Shown here one piece after another: positions 1 to 5,097 of a stretch of DNA of 5,240 bases. The stretch covers positions 1 to 5,240 of the forward strand of contig DAHVXO010000351.1 in the NCBI GenBank assembly GCA_027356675.1, in the 5' to 3' direction. Position 1 is the stretch's first letter, and each line of letters starts with the position of its first letter. The notes under the pieces were generated by a model. That model saw only the letters and a list, made by a program, of their open reading frames with translations, searched no databases and was not told the DNA's origin. A program made the position numbers and the translations under genes. The stretch comes from Symbiobacteriaceae bacterium. Its GTDB lineage: Bacteria; Bacillota_E; Symbiobacteriia; Symbiobacteriales; Symbiobacteriaceae.

Positions 1-14
1 AAATACGGAGAAGC

Positions 15-890
15 TTAGTCCGCCCGCTTCTCGATGCCCTCGCCCTTTTCCCAGCGCACAAACCGTTTGACGGTAATGGCACCGCCGGCGGCAGCGCCGG
101 CTTCCTTCACCACTGCAGCGATGTTCTTGGAGTCGTCCTTGACCCACGCCTGGTCGACGAGGCAGAACTCCTTGTAGAACTTCTCGATGCGACCGGCCAC
201 CATCTTCTCTGCGATCTCCGGCTTCTTGCCTTCGTTGATCGCCTGCGCACGCAGGATCTCGCGCTCGTGCTCAATCTCGTCGGCCGAGACCTCCGCACGG
301 GTGACGTACCGGGCCTTCATGGAAGCGATCTGCAGGGCCAGCTCCTGGCAGAGGCTCTTGACCGCGTCACTGTCGGCCGCGGCCGGGCTGGCAGTCTCGA
401 TCTCGATCAGGACGCCGACGCGGCCGTCGCCGTGGATGTAAGCGTGAACCCGACCGGCAGCGCCAACCTCATAGCGGGCGAAACGCCGAACGTTCAGATT
501 CTCGCCGATGCGGGAGATGGCGGCAGTAATCGTGCCGCCGACCAGACCCTGCAGGGCATCCATATCCGTTGGGTTCTGCTCGATGATGGACTCGTTGACC
601 TCGGCGCAGATGGCGACAAAGCCCTCGTTGCGGGCGACGAAATCGGTCTCGCAGTTGATCTCTACCATGGCGCCGAGCTTGTTGCCGTCGCGAACCGTGG
701 CGTAGACGCGGCCCTCGGAGGCCACCCGTCCGGCCTTCTTCGCGGCAGCAGCCAGGCCCTTCTCACGCAGCCAGTCAACGGCCTTATCAAAGTCGCCTTC
801 GGTCGCCACGAGCGCCTTCTTGCAGTCCATCATGCCGGCACCGGTTTTTGCGCGCAGATCGGCTACTAACTTTGCACTAATCTCAGCCAT
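15..890 (-). CDS. tsf: Translation elongation factor Ts (EF-Ts), complete
   Basis: EF-Ts is the cytoplasmic nucleotide-exchange factor that releases GDP from EF-Tu so that it can be reloaded with GTP. The 291-residue product is full length for the long form of the family. The N-terminal UBA-like domain (about residues 1-55) has the typical LRAKTGAGMMDCKKAL stretch. The signature TDFVARN, which contacts EF-Tu, is at residues 82-88. Core subdomains follow, with GRVGVLIEIE near 156-165 and a charged helical stretch at about 197-245. I chose the ATG at 888-890 because MAEISAKLV is the family's usual N-terminus and an AGGGGG Shine-Dalgarno lies ten bases upstream. The open frame continues 12 codons further to 926, but that extension is not family-like. 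It lies 162 bp downstream of rpsB, the classic rpsB-tsf pair. The 14 bases beyond its stop are too few to show the next gene. Confidence 0.97.
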   Translation of the reverse strand: MAEISAKLVADLRAKTGAGMMDCKKALVATEGDFDKAVDWLREKGLAAAAKKAGRVASEGRVYATVRDGNKLGAMVEINCETDFVARNEGFVAICAEVNESIIEQNPTDMDALQGLVGGTITAAISRIGENLNVRRFARYEVGAAGRVHAYIHGDGRVGVLIEIETASPAAADSDAVKSLCQELALQIASMKARYVTRAEVSADEIEHEREILRAQAINEGKKPEIAEKMVAGRIEKFYKEFCLVDQAWVKDDSKNIAAVVKEAGAAAGGAITVKRFVRWEKGEGIEKRAD

Positions 891-899
891 TGTACGACA

Positions 900-906
900 A
901 CCCCCT
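900..906 (-). promoter_or_regulatory. tsf ribosome-binding site
   Basis: The minus strand reads AGGGGGT just before the tsf start, with about ten bases between the G-run and the ATG at 888-890. It supports that ATG over the in-frame upstream candidate at 924-926. That candidate would lie upstream of this site and add 12 residues unlike the family's usual N-terminus. Confidence 0.7.
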
Positions 907-990
907 GTTTCAAAAGGAGAGGGCACGACCCGGTTGTCCCGTTCGCCTCACCTGGTTTGCATATGAAAGCGGGGCGACCAGAGGTTAGGC

Positions 991-1012
991 CCCCCTGATT
1001 CCAGTCAGGGGG
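991..1012 (-). other. GC-rich hairpin between rpsB and tsf
   Basis: The segments 991-998 and 1005-1012 are exact inverted complements (CCCCCTGA and TCAGGGGG), forming an 8-bp stem with a 6-base loop in the rpsB-tsf transcript. No T-run follows on the minus strand (the next bases read GCCTAACC), so it is not a canonical intrinsic terminator. It could be a processing site, an mRNA-stabilising stem or a partial attenuator between the two genes. A weaker 5-bp hairpin pairs 1009-1013 with 1020-1024 and uses the same C-run, so the two cannot both form. Its function is inference. Confidence 0.55.
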
Positions 1013-1052
1013 ATAGGCTTCCCCGAGTCATCCCCGCACATGCGCGCTTCTG

Positions 1053-1892
1053 CTACTGTGCCTCGACGGCGGGCGCCTCTTCCTTAGCGGGCGCCTCTTC
1101 CTTGGCGGGCGCCTCTTCCTTGGCGGGCGCCTCTTCCTTGGCGGGCGCCTCTTCCTTAGCGGGCTCCGCTTCAGCTACAGCAGTCTCCGCAGGGGCAGCG
1201 GCGGAGTCAACACCCTGGCGTCCTTCGATCACGGCGTCGGCCATCTTGGCGGTCAAGAGCTTGACTGCACGAATGGCATCATCGTTACCGGGGATGATGT
1301 GGTCGATCTCGTCCGGATCGCAATTCGTGTCGACGATGGCCACGATCGGGATGCCCAGCTTGCGGCACTCGGCCACAGCGATGTGCTCCTTGCGCGGGTC
1401 GATGATAAAGACAGCGTCCGGCACGGACTTCATGCCCTTGATGCCGCCCAGGTACTTGATCAGCTTTTCCTTCTGGGTGTAGAGCCCGGCCTGCTCCTTC
1501 TTCGTCAGCTTGCCCCACTGCTCAGTGGTCTCGATCTCCTCAAGCTGAGCGCGCCGGCTGACGCGCTTCTTGATGGTCTCAAAGTTAGTGAGCATGCCGC
1601 CCAGCCAACGCTGGTTGACAAAGTACATGCCGCAACGCTCGGCCTCTTCGCGGACGGCGTCCTGGGCCTGCTTCTTGGTGCCGATGAACAGCAGCTTGCC
1701 ACCGTCGGCTGCGACCTGGCGCACGAAGTTGTAGCAGCCATCGACCATGCGGACAGTCTTCTGCAGGTCGATGATGTAGATGCCGTTGCGCTCGGTGAAG
1801 ATGTATTCCTTCATCTTCGGGTTCCAGCGACGGGTCTGGTGGCCGAAATGAACACCGGCCTCAAGCAGCTGCTTCATAGAAATCACTGACAC
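1053..1892 (-). CDS. rpsB: 30S ribosomal protein S2, with repeat-bearing C-terminal tail
   Basis: S2 is a primary structural protein of the small ribosomal subunit and helps S1 association in many bacteria. The 279-residue product opens with the canonical [19 protein letters not shown], has the S2 signature [12 protein letters not shown] at residues 93-104, and carries [18 protein letters not shown] with IVDTNCDP at about 158-193. The S2 fold ends near residue 225. Beyond it is an Ala/Glu/Pro/Lys-rich tail with five AKEEAP repeats at 245-274, ending AVEAQ. I chose the GTG at 1890-1892: it gives the family-standard MSVISMKQ start and sits nine bases from an excellent GGAGGTGA. The ATG at 1899-1901 directly abuts that site, which is too close for efficient initiation. 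The gene is followed by tsf and has its own promoter upstream. Confidence 0.97.
   Translation of the reverse strand: MSVISMKQLLEAGVHFGHQTRRWNPKMKEYIFTERNGIYIIDLQKTVRMVDGCYNFVRQVAADGGKLLFIGTKKQAQDAVREEAERCGMYFVNQRWLGGMLTNFETIKKRVSRRAQLEEIETTEQWGKLTKKEQAGLYTQKEKLIKYLGGIKGMKSVPDAVFIIDPRKEHIAVAECRKLGIPIVAIVDTNCDPDEIDHIIPGNDDAIRAVKLLTAKMADAVIEGRQGVDSAAAPAETAVAEAEPAKEEAPAKEEAPAKEEAPAKEEAPAKEEAPAVEAQ
1069..1158 (-). repeat. Five tandem 18-bp repeats coding AKEEAP in the S2 tail
   Basis: Five head-to-tail 18-bp units (on the + strand gcgggcgcctcttccttR) fill 1069-1158. The units are identical except for the last base: the two outermost copies end in a and the three inner copies end in g, a silent change. 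Each unit encodes AKEEAP, so copy-number change would preserve the reading frame. A degenerate sixth unit adjoins at 1159. Such near-identity suggests recent expansion by slippage or unequal recombination. Confidence 0.93.
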
Positions 1893-1901
1893 GGGTAACA
1901 T

Positions 1902-1909
1902 TCACCTCC
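1902..1909 (-). promoter_or_regulatory. rpsB ribosome-binding site that decides the GTG start
   Basis: The minus strand reads GGAGGTGA, near-perfect complementarity to the 16S rRNA 3' end. It lies nine bases before the GTG at 1890-1892 but directly abuts the in-frame ATG at 1899-1901. The spacing favours the GTG, in agreement with the conserved S2 N-terminus. Confidence 0.85.
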
Positions 1910-1919
1910 GTTTGATTTC

Positions 1920-1989
1920 GGACCCTCCGCTCGCTTCACCCAGCCCCGGAACTGCCTGATGGCAGCATCGCCGGAACTGTCCACGAGCG
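1920..1989 (-). ncRNA. Candidate structured 5' leader of the rpsB mRNA
   Basis: Between the predicted promoter and the rpsB start the transcript can fold into nested stems. The outermost pairs CGCTCG (1984-1989) with CGAGCG (1928-1933). A CCGG/CCGG pairing (1971-1974 with 1946-1949) encloses a 5-bp hairpin, CTGCC-ATCA-GGCAG (1952-1965). The 9-mer CAGTTCCGG occurs twice (1971-1979 and 1946-1954). GGAC (1979-1982) could also pair with GTCC (1920-1923) outside the outer stem, pseudoknot-like. Ribosomal protein operons are commonly autoregulated through such leaders, and an S2-responsive leader is known in gammaproteobacteria. I do not recognise this one as a named family; its role is inferred. 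Confidence 0.4.
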
Positions 1990-2010
1990 TGTGTAATGGC
2001 ACCATCCGAT

Positions 2011-2040
2011 ATCTTAGCACATTGTTAGCCTGCTGGTAAA
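2011..2040 (-). promoter_or_regulatory. Predicted housekeeping-sigma promoter for rpsB-tsf
   Basis: On the minus strand a -10 element TAAGAT (2011-2016), preceded by the extended motif TGC, lies 18 bases downstream of a -35-like TTTACC (2035-2040). Five of six -10 bases and four of six -35 bases match the consensus. Transcription would start near 2004, giving a leader of about 110 nt. An A/T-richer stretch with the palindrome CCAATTGG lies just upstream of the -35. The promoter would free rpsB-tsf from the flagellar operon. Confidence 0.65.
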
Positions 2041-2075
2041 GCCTTTTCCAATTGGCAACGAGATGCCAGGGCCGC

Positions 2076-2312
2076 TCAGGACAAGCCGAACCAACCTTTG
2101 ATCTGCTCCGGCGTCGCCCCCTGGGCGCACATGGAGGCGACGCCCTGCAAGAGCCGGAGGGCATCACTGGAGTAAACCACCGCACCATCTTCACCGGTGC
2201 GGGTCAGGAGCCGCACCTGCTCGTGGAACTGCTCCTCAAACCAGCGAAGCTCCTCACCGCTCATGTCCAGAGCGGCGGCGAGTTCTTTCCGCCTCAGCCA
2301 ACTCACTGCCAT
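2076..2312 (-). CDS. Short MerR-type helix-turn-helix protein
   Basis: This 78-residue protein is essentially a single MerR-like DNA-binding domain. Residues 5-25 (WLRRKELAAALDMSGEELR) form the helix-turn-helix, followed by RWFEEQF, where family members usually have RYYE. The wing is at about 33-50, with VVYSSDALRLL resembling the typical R-x-Y-x-x-x-D-I-x-x-L motif. The last helix, GATPEQIKGWF, matches the family's G-x-T-x-E-x-I. No effector-binding or dimerisation coiled coil follows, unlike full-length MerR regulators of about 110-280 residues. The ATG at 2310-2312 follows an AGGAGG five bases upstream; the open frame extends 44 codons further without a good ribosome-binding site or similarity. 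It lies 143 bp after the swrB-like gene and 183 bp before rpsB. Its target is unknown; the nearby rpsB promoter is a possibility, by inference only. Confidence 0.8.
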   Translation of the reverse strand: MAVSWLRRKELAAALDMSGEELRWFEEQFHEQVRLLTRTGEDGAVVYSSDALRLLQGVASMCAQGATPEQIKGWFGLS

Positions 2313-2316
2313 GGCG

Positions 2317-2323
2317 CCCTCCT
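2317..2323 (-). promoter_or_regulatory. Ribosome-binding site of the MerR-like gene
   Basis: The minus strand reads AGGAGGG with five bases between AGGAGG and the ATG at 2310-2312. It supports the short 78-residue start over the in-frame GTG at 2442-2444. Confidence 0.75.
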
Positions 2324-2455
2324 GCCGCTGCGCCGGGGACCTACGTCCTTCCCGATCGAACAGCCTGCAGTTGGAAATACGTGGGATTAGGGGATTGGGT
2401 TCGGTGGTGGCGCACAATCCCTGGACGCGCATAGGCCCCGGCACGCCCCTGCCGA

Positions 2456-3145
2456 TTAGTTCATGCGCCTGAGGCCCAGGATCAGCTGCACCTCACCCTT
2501 GGTCATGCTCAGCTGCCGGGCGATGTCGGTCACGTCCAGCCCGGCGTCTGCCAGGCCATAGATGCGGCGGTGCAGGTCGGGCAGGTCGGCCGTCGCGGCG
2601 CCGGTCTCCTTGCGCAATGGGGCAGGCTCGGCGTGTCTCGACGCGCCCGCGTGTTCAAACGGTTGGGACCGCAGCGGCACCCGCCGGCGTCCCAGTAATT
2701 CCTGAATCTCCAGCTCTCGGGGCGGGGGTTCAGCCGACGGTGTGGGTGCGGGCGGCGTCCCGCCCGGCGGTTTCGCGGCAGCCGCGGCACGGGACCGGCC
2801 GCCACCCGCACGGGCAGGGGACGCCTTGGGCGCGGCCGGCTTCTTCGCCGACTTTTCCCCGGCATGCTTGAGCGCCTCCAGGCTCTCCAGTGCCGCCTTG
2901 GTGGCTTCCTCCAGCCGTCTAACAGTCTGATCGGCGCGGTCCAGCACCTCCACCACCGACTCGCTCTTCTCCGCCACCGCAGCCACAGTAGCTTCCGCCG
3001 TGGCGACCAACTCGTCCACAATGGTTTCAAGCCGCCGGGGTCCGGCGGCGACAGCTTCCTGGGTCTCCCGGATCCAACGCCGGAACTGCCAGATGCCGTA
3101 AAACGCCACGGCTCCCCCCGCTAGCAGGAGCAAAACGGGTACCAC
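2456..3145 (-). CDS. SwrB-like membrane-anchored coiled-coil protein (DUF6115-type C-terminus)
   Basis: This 229-residue protein has one N-terminal membrane segment (about residues 2-20, VPVLLLLAGGAVAFYGIWQF) followed by basic residues, suggesting the rest is cytoplasmic. A helical, probably coiled-coil stretch spans about 28-100. A Pro/Ala/Gly/Lys/Arg-rich linker covers about 100-145, and a compact helical C-terminus (193-227) contains GLDVTDIARQLSMTKGEVQLILGL, which resembles a helix-turn-helix. This layout and its place between fapA and rpsB match SwrB (YlxL) of Bacillus subtilis, which promotes swarming and flagellar basal-body assembly. The SwrB assignment rests mainly on architecture and synteny, and this protein is longer than the roughly 167-residue B. 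subtilis protein. The start is a GTG at 3143-3145, seven bases after an AGGAGG at 3153-3158, with an in-frame stop just upstream. Confidence 0.8.
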   Translation of the reverse strand: MVPVLLLLAGGAVAFYGIWQFRRWIRETQEAVAAGPRRLETIVDELVATAEATVAAVAEKSESVVEVLDRADQTVRRLEEATKAALESLEALKHAGEKSAKKPAAPKASPARAGGGRSRAAAAAKPPGGTPPAPTPSAEPPPRELEIQELLGRRRVPLRSQPFEHAGASRHAEPAPLRKETGAATADLPDLHRRIYGLADAGLDVTDIARQLSMTKGEVQLILGLRRMN

Positions 3146-3170
3146 ACAATACCCTCCTCAGGGGGCGACC

Positions 3171-3491
3171 CTACAGTTTCACGTCGAGCCGATTGCCCGG
3201 CCGAGGCGGTTGGGATGGCATCGAAGCCACCGGCTCACGGTCCTTGCCCTTGCGGGACCGTTGCTGCTCACGCCCCCCCGAGCTCTTCTCCTTGGCGTCC
3301 TGCCGGATCGTCGCTTCTTCGACCGGCGACCGCTGGTGAACCTGCTGACGTTCCTTGATCGCCTTGTCCACGAATTGGACCGCAGCAGCATGCTGGGCCA
3401 CAAAAGGCTGGGTCTGCGCGTTGTGCTGGAGGCGACTCGCTTCGCCGAGCCGTGGCAGCATGGTCAACAGATCGACCGGACGCACCGACAT
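3171..3491 (-). CDS. Small hydrophilic protein of unknown function in the flagellar cluster
   Basis: I cannot name a family for this 106-residue protein. The N-terminal third (SVRPVDLLTMLPRLGEASRLQ) looks ordered and amphipathic, as if it were a conserved core. Residues about 38-65 are probably helical, and the C-terminal 40 residues are highly charged and Pro/Ser-rich (KEKSSGGREQQRSRKGKDRE), probably disordered. There is no signal peptide, membrane segment or cysteine. The ATG at 3489-3491 is preferred because an AGGAGG lies seven bases upstream; the in-frame GTG at 3495-3497 is only one base from that site. It starts 39 bp after fapA and ends 25 bp before the swrB-like gene, so all three are probably co-transcribed and translated from their own strong sites. 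A flagellar role is inferred from position only. Confidence 0.82.
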   Translation of the reverse strand: MSVRPVDLLTMLPRLGEASRLQHNAQTQPFVAQHAAAVQFVDKAIKERQQVHQRSPVEEATIRQDAKEKSSGGREQQRSRKGKDREPVASMPSQPPRPGNRLDVKL

Positions 3492-3498
3492 GGACACA

Positions 3499-3504
3499 CC
3501 TCCT
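3499..3504 (-). promoter_or_regulatory. Ribosome-binding site of the 106-aa gene
   Basis: AGGAGG on the minus strand lies seven bases before the ATG at 3489-3491 and only one base before the in-frame GTG at 3495-3497. It fixes the start at the ATG. Confidence 0.8.
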
Positions 3505-3530
3505 CAGCGGGAACGACCGAGAGGCCAGGT

Positions 3531-4985
3531 TTACGCAGAACCGAGCGTCACTTGATGCTGCTCTGACAGGTAGAAACTGACGTGCTGCAGGACATCGATC
3601 ACCATATAGCTTTCGTTCCCGATCGTCACCTTGACACCAGGGTAGGCGCAATCGGCTGCCCGCACCCGACCAAGATAACTCATGTGCAATTCGTCCTCCA
3701 GGACCACCTTGCGGGCGGACAACTGGTCGCGCTGTCCCTGGAAGTAATACTGGCTCCGCAGGGACTTCATCAGCACCTCCCGCTTTTGCTGGGAGAACTC
3801 CTGCGGGTTTTTCGCCTCGATGTCCCGGAGCAACGCCACGGCCTGCTGCGATTTGCGCAGCCCGTCTTCGGCCTCGGCCAGCGCACGGCGGACCGTCTCC
3901 AGTTCGTCGCGGGCCTCCGGCGAGATGCCGACTTCGATCTCTGTTGTGGTGGAAAGGTTGGACCCAATAATCCGGCTGCTGACCTCATCTTTGGCCTTGA
4001 TCTGACCGCCGATGATCGAGCCGCGCCGCCCGATTACTGTCACCTTGCCACCGCCGCGCACCCGGCTGTGGAGGATACCGTCGCTAACCACAAGGTCTCG
4101 GTGGCAGCGGACATCGGCGTTCTCCATGAACCGGCACTTGATCTGGCCGCCGGCCACCACGCGCCCCCGGCCTGCACCCTGGATGCCGTACATGACTGCA
4201 ATATCGCCGCCGGCCTCGACGGTACCCCCGTCGATGCCGCCGTGGATCTCCACATTCTGCTCGGCCCGCACGGTGAATCCCGGGTTGACGTTCCCGTGCA
4301 CGACGACCGTACCGACGAAGTCAATGTGACCCGTGCTGGCGTCCACATCGCCGCGAACCTCGAAAATGGGCAATACCGATACCTTGCCATCGAGCCCCAC
4401 AACCGCGTGACCGGCGGTCTCCGCCATGACCGACAGGCCGTCGCCCGAGATGCGAGCGCCCTTGCCAGCCCGCAGTGCGACCTCCTTGCCGTCGACCGCC
4501 GGCACGGTCACCCCGGTCACATTGGTACCCGCGGCACCCCTGGTAGCCGGTTGCCGCGTCGCCAAGATAGTGCCAGCGGTCACGTTTCGGACCAGATTAA
4601 GCTGGAAAAAGTCAACCTTCCCGTCAGCCTTCAACTGCGGATACCCCGAAGGGGTCTGCAGCATCTCAGTGTACGTGACCACTGCATCATGCCCACGGGC
4701 AGGCGGTTTACCCCGTGCGACCACGGTCGGCCGCCTGCTCGGTTCGTAGACCAGGGCCTGTGCGGACTCCTTGACGACTTGCTCCACAGCTGCGCTGTCG
4801 ATCCCGTAGGTAACCCCAGCTTTGGTGAGAGCCAAAGACGCCTGCGCAACAGTAACCGCCAGGCCGCCGTTACGGGGTGGGGTGACCGTCAGATAAGCCT
4901 CCATACCGTCGGCAGCGATCCGAACCGCCACCTTGCCGTGCAGCACCTGTGAGGTGATCTCAGAGCCCGTGCGATCGAGGCTCAT
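3531..4985 (-). CDS. fapA: FapA family protein (DUF342, flagellar assembly protein A)
   Basis: The 484-residue product has the FapA/DUF342 architecture. An N-terminal domain (about residues 15-170) has HGKVAVRIAADGMEAYLTVTPP, the motif GVTYGID at 57-63 and GTILATRQPATRGAAGTNVTG at 138-158. A glycine-rich right-handed beta-helix-like region follows (about 195-345) with repeated short strands such as VEIHGGIDGGTVEAGGDIAV. Next comes a charged coiled coil (about 355-435) and a short beta-rich end (VKVTIGNESYMVIDV). The family is common beside flagellar genes in Firmicutes, and homologues affect flagellar assembly or localisation, but its biochemical activity is not established. No signal peptide or membrane helix is seen, so it is probably cytoplasmic. 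The ATG at 4983-4985 follows AAGGGGG (4995-5001) by nine bases. It starts 112 bp after the sigma factor gene, and a possible small ORF overlaps its first 26 bases. Confidence 0.93.
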   Translation of the reverse strand: MSLDRTGSEITSQVLHGKVAVRIAADGMEAYLTVTPPRNGGLAVTVAQASLALTKAGVTYGIDSAAVEQVVKESAQALVYEPSRRPTVVARGKPPARGHDAVVTYTEMLQTPSGYPQLKADGKVDFFQLNLVRNVTAGTILATRQPATRGAAGTNVTGVTVPAVDGKEVALRAGKGARISGDGLSVMAETAGHAVVGLDGKVSVLPIFEVRGDVDASTGHIDFVGTVVVHGNVNPGFTVRAEQNVEIHGGIDGGTVEAGGDIAVMYGIQGAGRGRVVAGGQIKCRFMENADVRCHRDLVVSDGILHSRVRGGGKVTVIGRRGSIIGGQIKAKDEVSSRIIGSNLSTTTEIEVGISPEARDELETVRRALAEAEDGLRKSQQAVALLRDIEAKNPQEFSQQKREVLMKSLRSQYYFQGQRDQLSARKVVLEDELHMSYLGRVRAADCAYPGVKVTIGNESYMVIDVLQHVSFYLSEQHQVTLGSA

Positions 4986-5079
4986 CGCCGTATTCCCCCT
5001 TGTGGTCCAGCACGGTCTTGACAGGTATGGCCGAGGCCAAGACCGTTTTTGTCAGCAGGGGCTTTGACTGGTCTTGCAC
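4960..5079 (-). CDS. Possible 39-codon small ORF overlapping the fapA start
   Basis: A GTG at 5077-5079 opens a 39-codon frame ending at TGA 4960-4962. An AAGGGGG (5087-5093) lies seven bases upstream, the same site and a similar spacing as fapA. The product begins MQDQSKPLLTKTVLASAIPV and ends DEPRSHGL; it has no clear signal or membrane segment and I recognise no family. The frame runs out of phase through the first 26 bases of fapA, an arrangement that could couple their translation. The start codon lies in the loop of a small hairpin (5063-5068 with 5081-5086). It could be a small protein, a translated leader for fapA, or chance: the frame is short, and its downstream half is shared with the fapA ribosome-binding region and fapA itself. 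Confidence 0.35.
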   Translation of the reverse strand: MQDQSKPLLTKTVLASAIPVKTVLDHKGEYGDEPRSHGL

Positions 5080-5083
5080 GGTC
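5003..5083 (-). repeat. Duplicated 15-mer in the sigD-fapA gap
   Basis: The minus-strand segments 5069-5083 (GACCGTGCAAGACCA) and 5003-5017 (GACCGTGCTGGACCA) match at 13 of 15 positions and are 66 bp apart. The offset is a multiple of three, so both copies lie in the same frame of the possible small ORF (VQDQ and VLDH). An AAGGGGG accompanies each copy, before the first and after the second. Confidence 0.6.
5012..5046. repeat. 9-bp perfect inverted repeat, terminator-like on the + strand
   Basis: ACGGTCTTG (5012-5020) is the exact inverse complement of CAAGACCGT (5038-5046), with 17 bases between. Read on the + strand, T5 (5046-5050) follows directly, the layout of an intrinsic terminator. 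All genes here lie on the minus strand, where the stem is instead preceded by five A and followed by GCTGG. It could therefore stop antisense transcription from fapA towards the sigma gene, or act as an RNA structure ahead of fapA. A third related segment (5070-5076) offers alternative pairing. Confidence 0.55.
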
Positions 5084-5097
5084 AAACCCCCTTATGG

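Noticed and set aside
267..869. 200-codon + strand frame antisense to tsf
   Set aside because: It mirrors tsf codons, has no domain and no ribosome-binding site, and EF-Ts is certain on the minus strand.
888..918. TTGAAA and TACAAT upstream of tsf as a promoter
   Set aside because: The spacer is only about 13 bp and the -10-like element overlaps the start codon; the G-run between them is the ribosome-binding site.
1299..1889. 196-codon + strand frame antisense to rpsB
   Set aside because: It is a low-complexity Leu/Asp-rich shadow of S2.
1899..1901. ATG as the rpsB start
   Set aside because: It abuts the GGAGGTGA site, and the GTG three codons later gives the conserved S2 N-terminus with proper spacing.
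2439..2454. Hairpin CGGCA/TGCCG just after the swrB-like stop codon
   Set aside because: The stem is only 5 bp and no T-run follows on the minus strand, so it does not qualify as a terminator.
2313..2455. Extension of the MerR-like frame to the GTG at 2442-2444, or a promoter in this gap
   Set aside because: The extra 44 residues have no good ribosome-binding site and no similarity to the family, and I found no convincing -35/-10 pair with normal spacing.
3582..4952. 456-codon open frame on the + strand, antisense to fapA
   Set aside because: It is an exact shadow of fapA, explained by high GC and codon bias. The product is Asp/His/Pro-rich with no recognisable domain, and FapA on the other strand is unmistakable.
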